Shown one piece after another: positions 37,397-46,912 of a DNA stretch of 64,000 nucleotides. The translations under genes were made by a program, and so were the position numbers. The notes under the pieces are model-generated. The model worked only from the letters and a program-made list of their open reading frames with translations. It did not search any database and was not told where the DNA came from. The stretch lies in assembly GCF_000730165.1 (NCBI RefSeq), contig NZ_CP022110.1, forward strand, positions 674,501-738,500. Reading direction: 5' to 3'. Positions within the stretch are counted from its first letter, which is position 1; each line of letters begins with the position of its first letter. The stretch comes from Nitrospirillum viridazoti CBAmc. GTDB taxonomy: Bacteria; Pseudomonadota; Alphaproteobacteria; Azospirillales; Azospirillaceae.

Positions 37397-37900
37397 ATGG
37401 GCGAGAATTCTAAGGTGTTTAGCGCGCGGCTGATGCTCGCGGCGGCCGGTTTGGCAGCCCTGACGGGGTGTGACAGCCTGGACTACCTGTTCGGCGGGTC
37501 GCGCCCGACTCCGGACGAGTTCCGGGTGCTGGCGCGCGCGCCGCTGGAGGTGCCGCCCGATTTCAACCTGCGTCCGCCGCAGCCGGGCAGCCCGCGCCCG
37601 CAGGAAATCGTGAAGGAGACGCGCGCCACCAGCACCGTGTTCGGCGCCGCCACCACCGAGGCGACGGCCGTGGCCTCCGCCACCGCCAACCAGAGCAAGG
37701 GCGAGGCCGCGCTCGTCGCCAAGGCCGGCGGCGACCAGGCCGATCCCCAGATCCGCAGGATCATCGACAAGGAATGGCCGGGCACCGTGGTCGGTGACCG
37801 CGGCTTCCTGGACGGCCTGATGTTCTGGAAGGGCGATGACAAGCCGGCGGCGAACGGCCCGACGGTGCAGCGCGACAGCAGCTCCGCCGGTTCCCGCTAA
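37397..37900 (+). CDS. DUF3035 lipoprotein, BamF-like
   Basis: A 167-residue lipoprotein. The signal peptide ends in the lipobox LAALTGC (Cys near residue 25). Then SRPTPDEFRVLARAPLEVPP and DFNLRPPQPGSPRPQE, the DUF3035 hallmark. A low-complexity Ala/Thr/Ser stretch follows and a C-terminal basic segment ends IDKEWPGTVVGDRGF and MFWKGDD. In alphaproteobacteria this family has been described as BamF, a lipoprotein of the outer-membrane assembly complex; I rely on memory for that. The ATG at 37397 is chosen because it begins directly before the signal peptide. It follows lspA and a strong terminator follows it. Confidence 0.85.
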   Translation: MGENSKVFSARLMLAAAGLAALTGCDSLDYLFGGSRPTPDEFRVLARAPLEVPPDFNLRPPQPGSPRPQEIVKETRATSTVFGAATTEATAVASATANQSKGEAALVAKAGGDQADPQIRRIIDKEWPGTVVGDRGFLDGLMFWKGDDKPAANGPTVQRDSSSAGSR

Positions 37901-37913
37901 GGGACCAGGGTTC

Positions 37914-37954
37914 AAAGGCCCGGACGGGATGCCCTCCCGCCCGGGCCTTTTGCT
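37914..37954 (+). terminator. Intrinsic terminator after the DUF3035 gene
   Basis: AAAGGCCCGGACGGGA (37914-37929) pairs with TCCCGCCCGGGCCTTT (37935-37950), one internal mismatch, followed by a T. It probably ends the ribF/ileS/lspA/DUF3035 transcript. Confidence 0.8.
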
Positions 37955-37983
37955 ATGCGGCCAATGGGAAAGGCAGGGGGACG

Positions 37984-38784
37984 ATGCGGAGGATCATACT
38001 GGCGCTGGCGACCGCCGCCGGCTTGACGGCGACGGCCTCCGCCTGGGCCGGCCAGGGGGCCAATTCCTGGCCCAACGGCGCCAAGGCGGCCGTGGTCCTG
38101 ACCTATGACGACGCGCTCGAGTCCCAGCTGGACCACGCCGTGCCGGTGCTGGACGCCGCCGGCTTCAAGGGCACCTTCTTCCTCAGCGGTGTGAAGCAGG
38201 TGGACGTGCCGCGCTGGCGGGCCGCCGCGGCCGAGGGGCATGAGCTGGGCAACCACACCATCTTTCACCCTTGCCCGGCCGCGACCTTCGCCACCGACCC
38301 CCGCTACACGTCGGAGGCCTACACCCCCGCTGGCCTGCTGAAGGAGATCGCGCAGCAGAACGTGCTGCTGACGGCCCTGGACGGCCGGCCGGCCCACGGC
38401 TTCGCCACCCCCTGCGGCGTCACCCAGGCGGGCGGGCAGGACTATCTGGAGCCGCTGCGCGCCGCCAACCTCGTGACCTACGTCCGGGGCGTGGTGACGA
38501 CGCTGGCGGATCTGCGGGCCAAGGTCGCCATCCTCGATCCCATGCACATCCCCTCGCGTGGATTCCCCGACGGGGTGACGGGCGCCCAGCTGATCGCCTT
38601 CGCGCAGGAGGCGGAGGCCGGCGGCGGCATGGCCGTCTTCCTGTTCCACGGGGTAGGGGGCGACTATCTCCAGGTCTCCGACGCCGCCCATCGGGAACTG
38701 GTGGATTGGCTGAAGGCCAATCGCCAAGACGTGTGGGTGACGACGCTGCAGGGCGCACTGGACTGGGCGCACGCGCATCCCTGA
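37984..38784 (+). CDS. Secreted polysaccharide deacetylase (NodB domain)
   Basis: A 266-residue carbohydrate esterase family 4 protein with a signal peptide ending in AWAGQ (about residue 24). The NodB motif 1 is VVLTYDDALESQLDHAVPVL (catalytic base and metal Asp). Motif 2 is ELGNHTIFHPC (HxxxH metal ligands). FKGTFFLSG lies between. A later catalytic His is seen in FLFHGVGGDY. It would remove acetyl groups from a secreted or cell-wall polysaccharide, substrate unknown. It starts 30 bp after a terminator and precedes the M16 pair. Confidence 0.88.
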   Translation: MRRIILALATAAGLTATASAWAGQGANSWPNGAKAAVVLTYDDALESQLDHAVPVLDAAGFKGTFFLSGVKQVDVPRWRAAAAEGHELGNHTIFHPCPAATFATDPRYTSEAYTPAGLLKEIAQQNVLLTALDGRPAHGFATPCGVTQAGGQDYLEPLRAANLVTYVRGVVTTLADLRAKVAILDPMHIPSRGFPDGVTGAQLIAFAQEAEAGGGMAVFLFHGVGGDYLQVSDAAHRELVDWLKANRQDVWVTTLQGALDWAHAHP

Positions 38785-38808
38785 GCCCATCCCAACGGCC
38801 AGCTTTCC

Positions 38809-40305
38809 TTGGGGCCCCGCCGTACCCATGCTATTCCTCTGGGAAACGGGGCGGCATGTAGCGGGAGTGGCGGGGCCTTGGGCGTCTTTTGGCGGCCTTT
38901 TTGCGGGGCGCGGTTCGCGGCCCTGGCGCTTGCCCTCATGGTGCCGGCGGCGGCCCCGGCCCGGGTTTTCGATCCCGAGACCTTCACGCTGGCCAATGGC
39001 CTGCAGGTGGTGGTGGTGCCCAACCACCGCGCCCCGGTCGTCACCCAGATGCTGTTTTATAAGGCCGGTGCCGCGGATGAGCCGGCAGGCAAGTCCGGTG
39101 TCGCGCATTACCTGGAGCACCTGATGTTCCGGGGCACGGCAACCGTCCCCTCCGGTGCCTTTTCCCGCGAGGTGGCGGCGCACGGCGGGGTGGAGAACGC
39201 CTACACCAACCAGGACCAGACGGTCTATTTCCAGACCATCGCCCGCGACCAGCTGCCCCTGACCCTGCGGCTGGAGGCCGACCGCATGGCCAACCTGTGC
39301 ATCCGGCCGGAAACGGCGGCGCCGGAACTGGCGGTGGTGCTGAACGAGCGGCGGCAGCGGACGGAGGCCAGCCCCGCCGCCCGCCTCCGGGAACAGGTGC
39401 AGGCGGCCCTGTTCCGGGCCTATCCCTATGCCCGGCCGGTGGTGGGCCGGCCGGAGGAGGTGGCGGCCCTGACCCCGGCCGACGCCCGGGCCTATTACCG
39501 GGCCTGGTACGCCCCCAACAACGCCGTGCTGGTGGTGGCGGGCGACATCAGCGCCGCGACCCTGCGCCCCTTGGCGGAGGGCACCTTCGGCCGCATCCCC
39601 GCCCGCCCGGTGCCCGACCGGGTGGTGGCGCGGGGGACGCCGTCCGCCGGGGGGCAGGATCGGCGCGTTGAACTGAAGGACGCCCAGGTGCGCCAGCCGT
39701 CGCTGAGCCGGGTGTGGGCGGCGCCGTCCCACGGCTGGGCCGCCGAGCCGGCGCAGGTCTACGCGCTGGAGGTATTGCAAACCATCCTGGGCGGTGGCGC
39801 CACCGGCCGCCTCTATCAGGCGCTGGTGGTGCGCCAGGGCCTGGTGGCGGGGGTCAGCGTCGATTACCTGGCCGATGCGCTGGGGCCGGGGCAGTTCAGC
39901 CTGGGCGTGGTGCCGGGGCCGGACGTGACGGTGGCGGACGCCGAGGCTGGCCTGAACGCCGAACTGGCCCGCCTGCTGCACGACGGCGTCGGCGCGGCGG
40001 AGGTGGCGGCCGCCATCCGGCGCCTGCAGGTCGGCGCCATCTACGCCCGCGACAGCCTGCAGGGCCCGGCCTCGGAATTTGGCGTGGCGCTGACCACGGG
40101 GCAAAGCGTGGCGGATGTCGAGGCCTGGCCCGACCGCATCGCCGCCGTGACGGTGGGGGATGTGAACCGCGCCCTGCGGACCGTGTTGGGCGGCCGGGGC
40201 TCCGTCACCGCCCTGCTGCTGCCCGACCCCGACGCGCCGACGCCGGAGGAGGAGCTGGAGGATGTGGCGGCAGCGCAAGGCATGGCGCAGGGGGCCATCC
40301 GATGA
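38809..40305 (+). CDS. M16 metallopeptidase, catalytic subunit
   Basis: A 498-residue inverzincin (pitrilysin family). After a hydrophobic leader (FAALALALMVPAAAPARV) comes VFDPETFTLANGLQVVVVPN and the zinc site HxxEH as SGVAHYLEHLMFRGT (His100, Glu103, His104 counted from the TTG), with the third ligand Glu in ELAVVLNERRQRTE. The second half is the inactive M16 C domain (GGGATGRLYQALV-type). The start is uncertain: only TTG codons (38809, and another near the leader at about 38878) are in frame before M44. The stop overlaps the next gene by 4 bases, so the two subunits are made together. Confidence 0.9.
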   Translation: MGPRRTHAIPLGNGAACSGSGGALGVFWRPFCGARFAALALALMVPAAAPARVFDPETFTLANGLQVVVVPNHRAPVVTQMLFYKAGAADEPAGKSGVAHYLEHLMFRGTATVPSGAFSREVAAHGGVENAYTNQDQTVYFQTIARDQLPLTLRLEADRMANLCIRPETAAPELAVVLNERRQRTEASPAARLREQVQAALFRAYPYARPVVGRPEEVAALTPADARAYYRAWYAPNNAVLVVAGDISAATLRPLAEGTFGRIPARPVPDRVVARGTPSAGGQDRRVELKDAQVRQPSLSRVWAAPSHGWAAEPAQVYALEVLQTILGGGATGRLYQALVVRQGLVAGVSVDYLADALGPGQFSLGVVPGPDVTVADAEAGLNAELARLLHDGVGAAEVAAAIRRLQVGAIYARDSLQGPASEFGVALTTGQSVADVEAWPDRIAAVTVGDVNRALRTVLGGRGSVTALLLPDPDAPTPEEELEDVAAAQGMAQGAIR

Positions 40306-41690
40306 AGGCCCCGTGGGCGTCGCAGTGGGCGTTCCAGTGGGCGTTCCAGGGGGCGTTGGTGTTGGCGCTGGTGTTGCTCGGCCAGCCAGCGCGGGCCGCC
40401 ACGGTGGCCAAGACATCCCTGGTCAAGGCCTCTTTGGTGGAGCGCGTGGTCAGCCCCGGCGGCATCGAGGTCTGGCTGGTGCGCGACGCCAAGAACCCCA
40501 TCATCGCGCTCGACTGGTCCTTCCGCGGCGGGGCCGCCACCGATCCTGCCGACCGGCTGGGCCTGGCCGCCATGGCGGCCGGTTTGCTGGACGAGGGGGC
40601 GGGCGACCTGGACTCCGCCGCCTTCCAGGATCGCTTGGCCGACCACTCCATCGGCCTGGCCTTCAACGCCAGCCGCGACTGGTTCTCCGGCGCGCTGCTG
40701 ACCCTGCGGGAGAACCGGGAGGAGGCGTTCACCCTGGCCCGAATGGCCCTGACGGCGCCGCGCTTCGACGCCGACGCGGTCGCCCGCATTCGGGGTCAGT
40801 TGCAGGTGGCGGTGCGGCGGGAGGAGGCGGATCCGGTGACCGTCGCCTATCACGCCTTGGCCCGCCGGCTGTTCCCCGACCACCCCTACGGCCGCCCCCT
40901 GCGTGGCACGACCGATACGCTGGCGGCCATCACCGCCGACGATTTGCGGGGGTTCGCCACCCGGCGCCTGGCGCGCGACGGCCTGTTGGTGACGGCGGCG
41001 GGCGACATCGACCCGGCGGAACTGGGGGCGGCGGTGGACTGGATCTTCGGCGCCCTGCCGGCCGCGCCCGCACCCGTCGCCATTCCCGAAACGCTTCCCG
41101 AGGTGCTTCCCTCTGCCGACGCCCGGCCGGTCGCCGTGTCCTGGCCGGGGCCGCAGAGCCTGTTCGTGCAGGCGGGGGCGGGCATTCCCCCCAGCGACCC
41201 CGACTGGCCCGCCGCCCTGCTGCTGAGCCACATCCTGGGCGGGGAGGGACTGGAATCGCGGTTGGCGGAGGCGGTGCGGACCCGGCGGGGGTTGTCTTAC
41301 GATGTGCAATGCAATTTGCAATCCTATGCCCATGCCGACCTGTTCATCGTTACCGGCTCCACCGCCAACGCCACGGTGGGGCAGGCCTTGGGGCTGGTGC
41401 GCCACACCCTGGCGGAGGTGGCCGTCCATGGGGTGACCGCGCGGGAACTGCGCGACGCCCAGACTTATTTGATCGGCTCCTTTCCCTTGCAATTCACCAA
41501 CGACCGCGCCATTGCCGCGCTGTTGCTGGATATTCGCCGCGATGGCTACGCCGCCGGCTTCCTCGACCATCGTGACGCCCTGCTACGCCAGGTGACGCTG
41601 GCCGATGTCCGGCGGGTGGCGGCGCGGCTGTTGCGCCCCGATGCCATGGCCACGGTGGTGGTTGGCGGGGCCGCCGGCCCGCTGCGTTGA
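40302..41690 (+). CDS. M16-family protein, non-catalytic partner subunit
   Basis: A 462-residue protein with a signal peptide ending near QPARAA. The fold is M16 (SPGGIEVWLVRDAKNPIIAL, LFPDHPYGRPLRGTTDTL), but the HxxEH motif is absent: the matching helix reads GLAAMAAGLLDEG. The C-terminal part keeps the R/Y-type substrate-binding pattern (TRRGLSYDVQCN). This is the usual division in bacterial two-subunit M16 proteases: one zinc subunit and one structural subunit that completes the chamber. The ATG (40302) overlaps the TGA of the zinc subunit. Targets are probably misfolded or signal peptides in the periplasm. Inference. Confidence 0.9.
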   Translation: MKAPWASQWAFQWAFQGALVLALVLLGQPARAATVAKTSLVKASLVERVVSPGGIEVWLVRDAKNPIIALDWSFRGGAATDPADRLGLAAMAAGLLDEGAGDLDSAAFQDRLADHSIGLAFNASRDWFSGALLTLRENREEAFTLARMALTAPRFDADAVARIRGQLQVAVRREEADPVTVAYHALARRLFPDHPYGRPLRGTTDTLAAITADDLRGFATRRLARDGLLVTAAGDIDPAELGAAVDWIFGALPAAPAPVAIPETLPEVLPSADARPVAVSWPGPQSLFVQAGAGIPPSDPDWPAALLLSHILGGEGLESRLAEAVRTRRGLSYDVQCNLQSYAHADLFIVTGSTANATVGQALGLVRHTLAEVAVHGVTARELRDAQTYLIGSFPLQFTNDRAIAALLLDIRRDGYAAGFLDHRDALLRQVTLADVRRVAARLLRPDAMATVVVGGAAGPLR

Positions 41691-41770
41691 GCAACGGTTC
41701 CCCAGCTGACCTTTGGCATAGGAGTTGCTGAGGTACCCCCGTCCGCGATCTTGGCAGCTGGGGGTTTCCG

Positions 41771-42373
41771 ATGACGTTCACGTTCGAGGATTTCAAGGCA
41801 CGCTTCTTCCCGGCCGCCACCCTGACGGGCCGCGCCGCGCCGGAAAGCCCGGCGCCCGTGGCTTTGCAGGACAATCCCGTGCCCAACGGCCTGGACCGGC
41901 GCCGTGGGGGCGCCCGCGCCGCCCCCGTGCCCGACCACATCGACGGCATTCCCATCTCGGCAATCCTTGCCGCCATCAGGGCGGATCCTGCCGCCCTGCA
42001 CCGTCGCCGCGAGGTGCTGGAGGGGGAAATCCGTTCCGTGTGGGCCACGCTGCAGGAACTGGTGCGGGAATACCGCGCCCTCAGCGACGACGCCATGCTA
42101 CCCCAGGGCGTCACCCCCACCCTGGCGGCCAAGACCATGGCGGGCGGTCCCCTGCCCAAGGAGATGGCGGAGGCCCTGGGCAGCGCCATCGGCCTGCCCC
42201 TGACCGTCATGCCCAACGCCCTGCGGGCACCCATGCCGGCCCCGGAGATGGCGGCGGCGGCGAAGGACAGCCTGTTCGACGTGGATGAGGATGAGCCGGC
42301 CGCCAAGGCGGAACCGGTGCGCCTGCCCCGGTCCCGCACCATGGTGCGGCCCGCCCGCCGTCAGGCGCGCTAG
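41771..42373 (+). CDS. Protein of unknown function, 200 residues
   Basis: I do not recognise this family. It begins MTFTFEDFKARFFPAATL. A predicted helical core with coiled-coil character lies at residues about 55-105 (ISAILAAIRADPAALHRRRE then VLEGEIRSVWATLQELVREY). The rest is rich in proline, alanine and arginine, ending in a basic tail (RSRTMVRPARRQAR). No signal peptide, membrane segment or cysteine. The codon use matches the host, so the gene looks native. It lies 80 bp after the M16 pair and converges with the DUF2807 gene. Confidence 0.65.
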   Translation: MTFTFEDFKARFFPAATLTGRAAPESPAPVALQDNPVPNGLDRRRGGARAAPVPDHIDGIPISAILAAIRADPAALHRRREVLEGEIRSVWATLQELVREYRALSDDAMLPQGVTPTLAAKTMAGGPLPKEMAEALGSAIGLPLTVMPNALRAPMPAPEMAAAAKDSLFDVDEDEPAAKAEPVRLPRSRTMVRPARRQAR

Positions 42374-42403
42374 GAAGACATCCGGCGGGTCAGCGTCCGC
42401 CCA

Positions 42404-43438
42404 TCAGCGTCCACCCACGTGGACGCTGCCGCTGCCGCTATGCGCCTGGTCCAGCCGGCCGGTCACCTGGTCGATCTTCGCGTCGCCGCTGCCGCTCAGC
42501 GAGAGGGTGGCGTCGGTGACCTTGACGCGCAGCACTTGGTCGCCGCTGCCGCTGATGGCCGACGACAGGGTGCCGATCTCCCCGCCATCGATGGTGATGT
42601 CGCCATTGCCCGACTGCTTCAGCTGGGCGGTGGTGGCCGACACGGCGTGGATGGTCAGCGTGCCCGAGCCGCCCAGGTGGGCCGACAGCGCCCCTTGCGC
42701 CTTGGCCACCACCAGGTCTCCCGACCCGTCGATGGACAGGCGCAGGTCCTGCACCGCCGGCAGGGTGACGTTGCCCGAGCCGCTGAGCTTGGCCTGGGTG
42801 GTGCCGCCGCTGCCCCCGCCGATGGTGATGGTGCCGCTGCCGCTGCTGTCCAGGTCGGTGGAAGGGCCCGCCATCTGGATGATGCCGACATTGCCCGAGC
42901 CCGCCACCCGCACCTTGAGCGCGCCCTCCAGGCGATCCAGCTGGGTATCGCCGGACCCCTGGATGCGGACCTGGGCGCCGCCGGCCACGCGATCGGCCTT
43001 GAAATTGCCGGAACCGTCCAGGTTTAGCGCCAAGGCGCCGAAGCCGCCGCTGGCTCGGTAGTCGGTCGACCCGCCCTCCTGCACCTCCAGGGGCACGCCG
43101 GCGGGCACGGTGATGGTGATGCGCAGCGTGGGCTGCCAGCGCTTCCAATCCTCCCCCTCGCGGTAGCAGCGGCGGCCGCTGATGCCCAGCTGGGCCGTCC
43201 TGCCGCCGCTGGCGGTCAGCTGGTCCAATTCCTTCGGGTCGTCCGCCGTGGCCTGGATGCGCACGTCGCGCGCACTGGGCGATGCGGTGATGTCCACCGT
43301 GCGGGCGCAGGGGGTGGTGACCCGCAGCTCCTGTCCCTCCAGGGCCCAGCTGCGCTCCCCCGCCCAGGCGGTGCCGGCGGCGGTAAGCGCCGCGAGCGAC
43401 AGGGGCAGGGCGAGGGCGATATGGTGGGGGCGGGGCAT
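42404..43438 (-). CDS. DUF2807 (GIN domain) secreted beta-helix protein
   Basis: A 344-residue exported protein with a signal peptide (LALPLSLAALTAAGTAWA). The mature part has a DUF2807/GIN domain made of repeated GSG-D/N turns: YRASGGFGALALNLDGSGNF, VRIQGSGDTQLDRLEG, VRVAGSGNVGI, LDSSGSGTITIGGGSGG, AKLSGSGNVTLPAVQ, LSIDGSGDLVVAKAQG. These predict a parallel beta-helix. It was once called a putative auto-transporter adhesin head, but function is not established. A basic region with two cysteines (PCARTVD and GRRCYREGEDW) precedes the helix. It converges with the 200-residue unknown gene. Confidence 0.85.
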   Translation of the reverse strand: MPRPHHIALALPLSLAALTAAGTAWAGERSWALEGQELRVTTPCARTVDITASPSARDVRIQATADDPKELDQLTASGGRTAQLGISGRRCYREGEDWKRWQPTLRITITVPAGVPLEVQEGGSTDYRASGGFGALALNLDGSGNFKADRVAGGAQVRIQGSGDTQLDRLEGALKVRVAGSGNVGIIQMAGPSTDLDSSGSGTITIGGGSGGTTQAKLSGSGNVTLPAVQDLRLSIDGSGDLVVAKAQGALSAHLGGSGTLTIHAVSATTAQLKQSGNGDITIDGGEIGTLSSAISGSGDQVLRVKVTDATLSLSGSGDAKIDQVTGRLDQAHSGSGSVHVGGR

Positions 43439-43735
43439 GGGAGCGGACTCGTCTATGGTTGCGGCATTGTCCCCATTGTCACCGCGCGGCTGAGGTGATC
43501 AAGGACGTAGCGGGCGATGGAACCGGTCCGGGCGGGCTGCGCACGCTAAGTGGCCCCATGCGGTCTGGCCGGCCGCCGCGCCAGACGTCAAAAACGAAGA
43601 CAAATTCGCGTCAAATGGACGAAATCTCCATCCGAAACGCTGCTTAACCATCCTCAGCCGTGTTACACCCCAGGGGCTTTCCAGGGGCGGGATAATGGGA
43701 TCCGGGCGCCCCTGGCCACAGGTCAGGAGAGAACG

Positions 43736-45418
43736 ATGTCCGCCACGCAGACCCCCACCCAGGACGCGACCCTCGTGGACACGCCTCTGGTTGAGACACC
43801 CGCCTGGCAGGCGCTGGCCCGGCATCGCCAGGCGATGGACGGCGTGCACATGCGCGACCTGTTCGCCGCCGATCCGGAGCGGTTCGACAAATACTCCCTG
43901 AAGCTGGGCACGCTGCTGCTGGATTATTCCAAGAACCGGCTGACCGATGAGACGCTGCCCCTGCTGCTGGACTTCGCCCGCGCCCGCGACCTGGAAGGCT
44001 GGCGCGAGGCCATGTTCGCCGGGTCGCCCATCAACCTGACCGAAGGCCGCGCCGTGCTGCACACGGCCCTGCGCCAGCCCAAGGGCGCCACGGTGCTGGT
44101 CGACGGCCGCAACGTGGTGCCGGATGTGCACGCCGTGCTGGACCGCATGGGCGCCTTCGCCACCGCCGTGCGGGATGGGGAGTGGCGCGGCTGGACCGGC
44201 CAGCCCATCACCGACATCGTCAACATCGGCATCGGCGGGTCCGACCTGGGCCCCGTCATGGTGACCCAGGCGCTGACCCCGTACCACCACCCCCATCTGC
44301 AGGCCCATTTCGTCTCCAACGTCGACGGCACCCACATCGCGGAGGTGCTGAAGAAGGTAGACGCGGAGACGACGCTGTTCATCATCGCCTCCAAGACCTT
44401 CACCACGCAGGAGACGCTGGCCAACGCCCACACGGCGCGCGACTGGCTGCTGGCCCAAGGGGCGCCGGCCGAGGCGGTGGCCAAGCACTTCGTGGCCGTG
44501 TCGACCAATGCCAAGGAGGTGGCGGCCTTCGGCATCGACACCGACAACATGTTCGGCTTCTGGGATTGGGTGGGCGGCCGCTACAGCCTGTGGTCGGCCA
44601 TCGGCCTGCCCATCATGCTGATGGTCGGCCCCGACCGCTTCGCCGAGCTGCTGGCCGGTGCCCACGCGATGGACGAGCATTTCCGCACCGCCCCCCTGGC
44701 CGCCAACATGCCCGTGCTGATGGGCCTGATCGGCCTGTGGTACGTGAACTTCTGGGATGCCCAGTCCTACGCCGTGCTGCCCTATGACCAGTACCTGGCC
44801 CGCCTGCCGGCCTACCTGCAGCAGGCCGACATGGAAAGCAACGGCAAGGGGGTGGACCGCGACGGCCGCCCGGTGGACTATTCCACCGGCCCGGCGCTGT
44901 TCGGGGAGCCCGGCACCAACGGCCAGCACGCCTTCTACCAGCTGATCCACCAGGGTACGCCGCTGATCCCGGCCGACTTCCTGGCGCCCATCGAGACGCA
45001 GAACCCGGTGGGCCGCCACCACACCCTGCTGCTGGCCAACTTCCTGGCCCAGACCGAGGCCCTGCTGCTGGGCAAGACCGAGGATGAGGCGCGGGCCGAG
45101 CTGGCCGGCCAGGGCCTGGACGGCGAGGAGCTGGAGGCCCTGGTGCCGCACAAGGTGTTCACCGGCAACCGCCCGACCAACACCCTGTTGTTCCAGAAGC
45201 TGGACCCGCACACCCTGGGCACGCTGATCGCCCTCTATGAGCACAAGATCTTCGTGCAGGGCATCCTGTGGAACCTGAACTCCTTCGACCAATGGGGGGT
45301 GGAGCTGGGCAAGCAGCTGGCCAAGGCCATCCTGCCGGAACTGGAGGGCGGCGCCCGCCGGGGTCATGACTGCTCCACCGCTGGCCTCATCCGCGTGGTG
45401 CGCGAGGGCCTGCGCTGA
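43736..45418 (+). CDS. pgi: Glucose-6-phosphate isomerase
   Basis: Pgi interconverts glucose 6-phosphate and fructose 6-phosphate. The 560-residue protein has the sugar-binding loop [33 protein letters not shown], and the PGI signature regions [18 protein letters not shown] (catalytic Glu/Arg neighbourhood), [13 protein letters not shown] (catalytic His) and [14 protein letters not shown] (catalytic Lys). The ATG at 43736 has AGGAGAG 7 bases upstream. The frame is open farther upstream, but those residues are not family-like. The 297-bp gap before it holds no gene that I can see. Confidence 0.97.
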   Translation: MSATQTPTQDATLVDTPLVETPAWQALARHRQAMDGVHMRDLFAADPERFDKYSLKLGTLLLDYSKNRLTDETLPLLLDFARARDLEGWREAMFAGSPINLTEGRAVLHTALRQPKGATVLVDGRNVVPDVHAVLDRMGAFATAVRDGEWRGWTGQPITDIVNIGIGGSDLGPVMVTQALTPYHHPHLQAHFVSNVDGTHIAEVLKKVDAETTLFIIASKTFTTQETLANAHTARDWLLAQGAPAEAVAKHFVAVSTNAKEVAAFGIDTDNMFGFWDWVGGRYSLWSAIGLPIMLMVGPDRFAELLAGAHAMDEHFRTAPLAANMPVLMGLIGLWYVNFWDAQSYAVLPYDQYLARLPAYLQQADMESNGKGVDRDGRPVDYSTGPALFGEPGTNGQHAFYQLIHQGTPLIPADFLAPIETQNPVGRHHTLLLANFLAQTEALLLGKTEDEARAELAGQGLDGEELEALVPHKVFTGNRPTNTLLFQKLDPHTLGTLIALYEHKIFVQGILWNLNSFDQWGVELGKQLAKAILPELEGGARRGHDCSTAGLIRVVREGLR

Positions 45419-45432
45419 CCGTTGTACGGAAG

Positions 45433-45464
45433 GCCGGATGTCCGTCGGGGACCGCCGGCTTTTC
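45433..45464 (+). terminator. Probable terminator after pgi
   Basis: GCCGG (45433-45437) pairs with CCGGC (45455-45459), with further pairing inside the stem, followed by TTTT. The stem is imperfect, so this is a moderate call. Confidence 0.5.
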
Positions 45465-45556
45465 CCGTGACGGCTTTTTTCCTACAGGCGTAAGCTTGCC
45501 GAGGAACGGCGGCGTATCCAGACTCCCTGGTATTGTCCGCCGGCAAGGTTGATGAC

Positions 45557-46912
45557 ATGGAAAGCGGCACGCGCGGCCTTGGTGGAACCGCCTCCGAACG
45601 ACCGGGGGCGGTGCGCCTGACCCAGGAACAGCTGGACCTGGTGCTGAAGCGCCACGCCATGTTCCGTAACGCCAAGGTGGGTGGGGCCCGTGCCGTTCTG
45701 GCCCGCATGGACCTGTCGGGCCTCACCATGGCCGGCCGCGACCTCAGCCATGCCGACTTCACCCACGCCATCCTGCGCGATGTCGACCTCAGCGGCGCCT
45801 TGCTGGAATGCGCCACGCTGTTCGTCACCGACCTGCGCGGCGCCAATTTGCGCAACGCGCGGCTGGTGAAGGCCGATTTGCGCGGCGCCTGCCTGCGCGG
45901 GGCCGACCTGTCGGGCGCCGACTTGTTCGATGCCGACCTGCGCGACGGCACCCTGGCCGCCCGTGCCCGCGACGGCAGCCTGCAGATCATGAGCGTGGAC
46001 CCCACCAATGCCGATCTGGCCGAGGCCAACCTGCGCGGGTCCAACCTGACCAATGCCAAGCTGTCGGGCTCGGTCGCCATGCATACCGACTTCACCGACG
46101 CCATCATGCGCAATGCCAAGCTGGTGCGCGCCAACCTGCGCCACGCCAAGCTGGACGGCACCAACCTGGAGGGGGCGGACCTGTCGGGCGCCGACGTGCG
46201 CGGCGCCAGCCTGCGCGGCGCCGTGCTGATCGGCACCGTCATGAACCTGACGGAGCTGGGCGGCGCCGACATGACCGGGGTGCTGACGGAAAAGCCTCAG
46301 GGACGCCCGGCGGCGGAGCTGGGTCGCTCCATGGCCGAGCTGCTGAACCTGCACGCCACCTGGGTATGCACGGCGGCCAGGGAGGGCATGGCCCTGGACT
46401 TGAGCGGCGTCGATCTGCGCGGGTCCGGCATCCTGTCGCGGGCCATGCTGACGCGGGGCGTGGGTCGCGGCGCCGTGTTCTATGGCATGGACCTGACCGG
46501 CATCCAGATGCAGGTGGGCCAGTTCGACAACGCCGACTTCCGCACCGCCACCCTGGCCGAGGCGGATTTGCGCGGCGGCAGCTTCCAGGGCGCCAACTTC
46601 AACGCCGCCAACCTGCGCCACGCCACCTTGGATTACCTGCAGATCGATGCCGAGCGGCATGTGCGCACCAACCTGACGGGCGCCAACCTGCGCAACGCCG
46701 ATCTCAGCGGCGCCCGCCTGCGCCGCGTCCGCCTGGCCCAGGCCGACCTCAGCCACGCCGACCTGCGGGGCGCCGACCTGCGCGAGGCCGATTTGCGCGG
46801 CGCCAACCTCAGCGGTGCCCTGGTGCAGGAGGAACAGATGCGGGCGGTGGACTTCACCGGCGCGCGCGGCCTGCCCCGCACCTGGCACGTGCGCTATGTG
46901 GCCGACGACTAG
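45557..46912 (+). CDS. Pentapeptide-repeat protein with two repeat blocks
   Basis: A 451-residue protein made largely of A(D/N)LxG pentapeptide repeats, which fold as a square right-handed beta-helix. Block 1 (about residues 45-240) includes DLRGANLRNARLVKADLRGA and ANLEGADLSGADV-like units. Block 2 (about 280-440) includes EADLRGGSFQGANFNAANLR and LSHADLRGADLREADLRGAN. Each block is introduced by a helix with similar sequence (LDLVLKRHAMFRNAKVGG and LLNLHATWVCTAAREGMA), suggesting an internal duplication. No signal peptide, so cytoplasmic. Function unknown; DNA-mimic gyrase protection (Qnr/MfpA) is one role of the superfamily, not shown here. Confidence 0.88.
   Translation: MESGTRGLGGTASERPGAVRLTQEQLDLVLKRHAMFRNAKVGGARAVLARMDLSGLTMAGRDLSHADFTHAILRDVDLSGALLECATLFVTDLRGANLRNARLVKADLRGACLRGADLSGADLFDADLRDGTLAARARDGSLQIMSVDPTNADLAEANLRGSNLTNAKLSGSVAMHTDFTDAIMRNAKLVRANLRHAKLDGTNLEGADLSGADVRGASLRGAVLIGTVMNLTELGGADMTGVLTEKPQGRPAAELGRSMAELLNLHATWVCTAAREGMALDLSGVDLRGSGILSRAMLTRGVGRGAVFYGMDLTGIQMQVGQFDNADFRTATLAEADLRGGSFQGANFNAANLRHATLDYLQIDAERHVRTNLTGANLRNADLSGARLRRVRLAQADLSHADLRGADLREADLRGANLSGALVQEEQMRAVDFTGARGLPRTWHVRYVADD

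Noticed and set aside
37912-40416. An 834-codon open frame on the minus strand
   Set aside because: It is antisense to the deacetylase and M16 genes and has a shadow-like composition with no recognisable domain.
43499-45367. A 622-codon open frame on the minus strand
   Set aside because: It is antisense to pgi, a clear real gene, and lacks domains.
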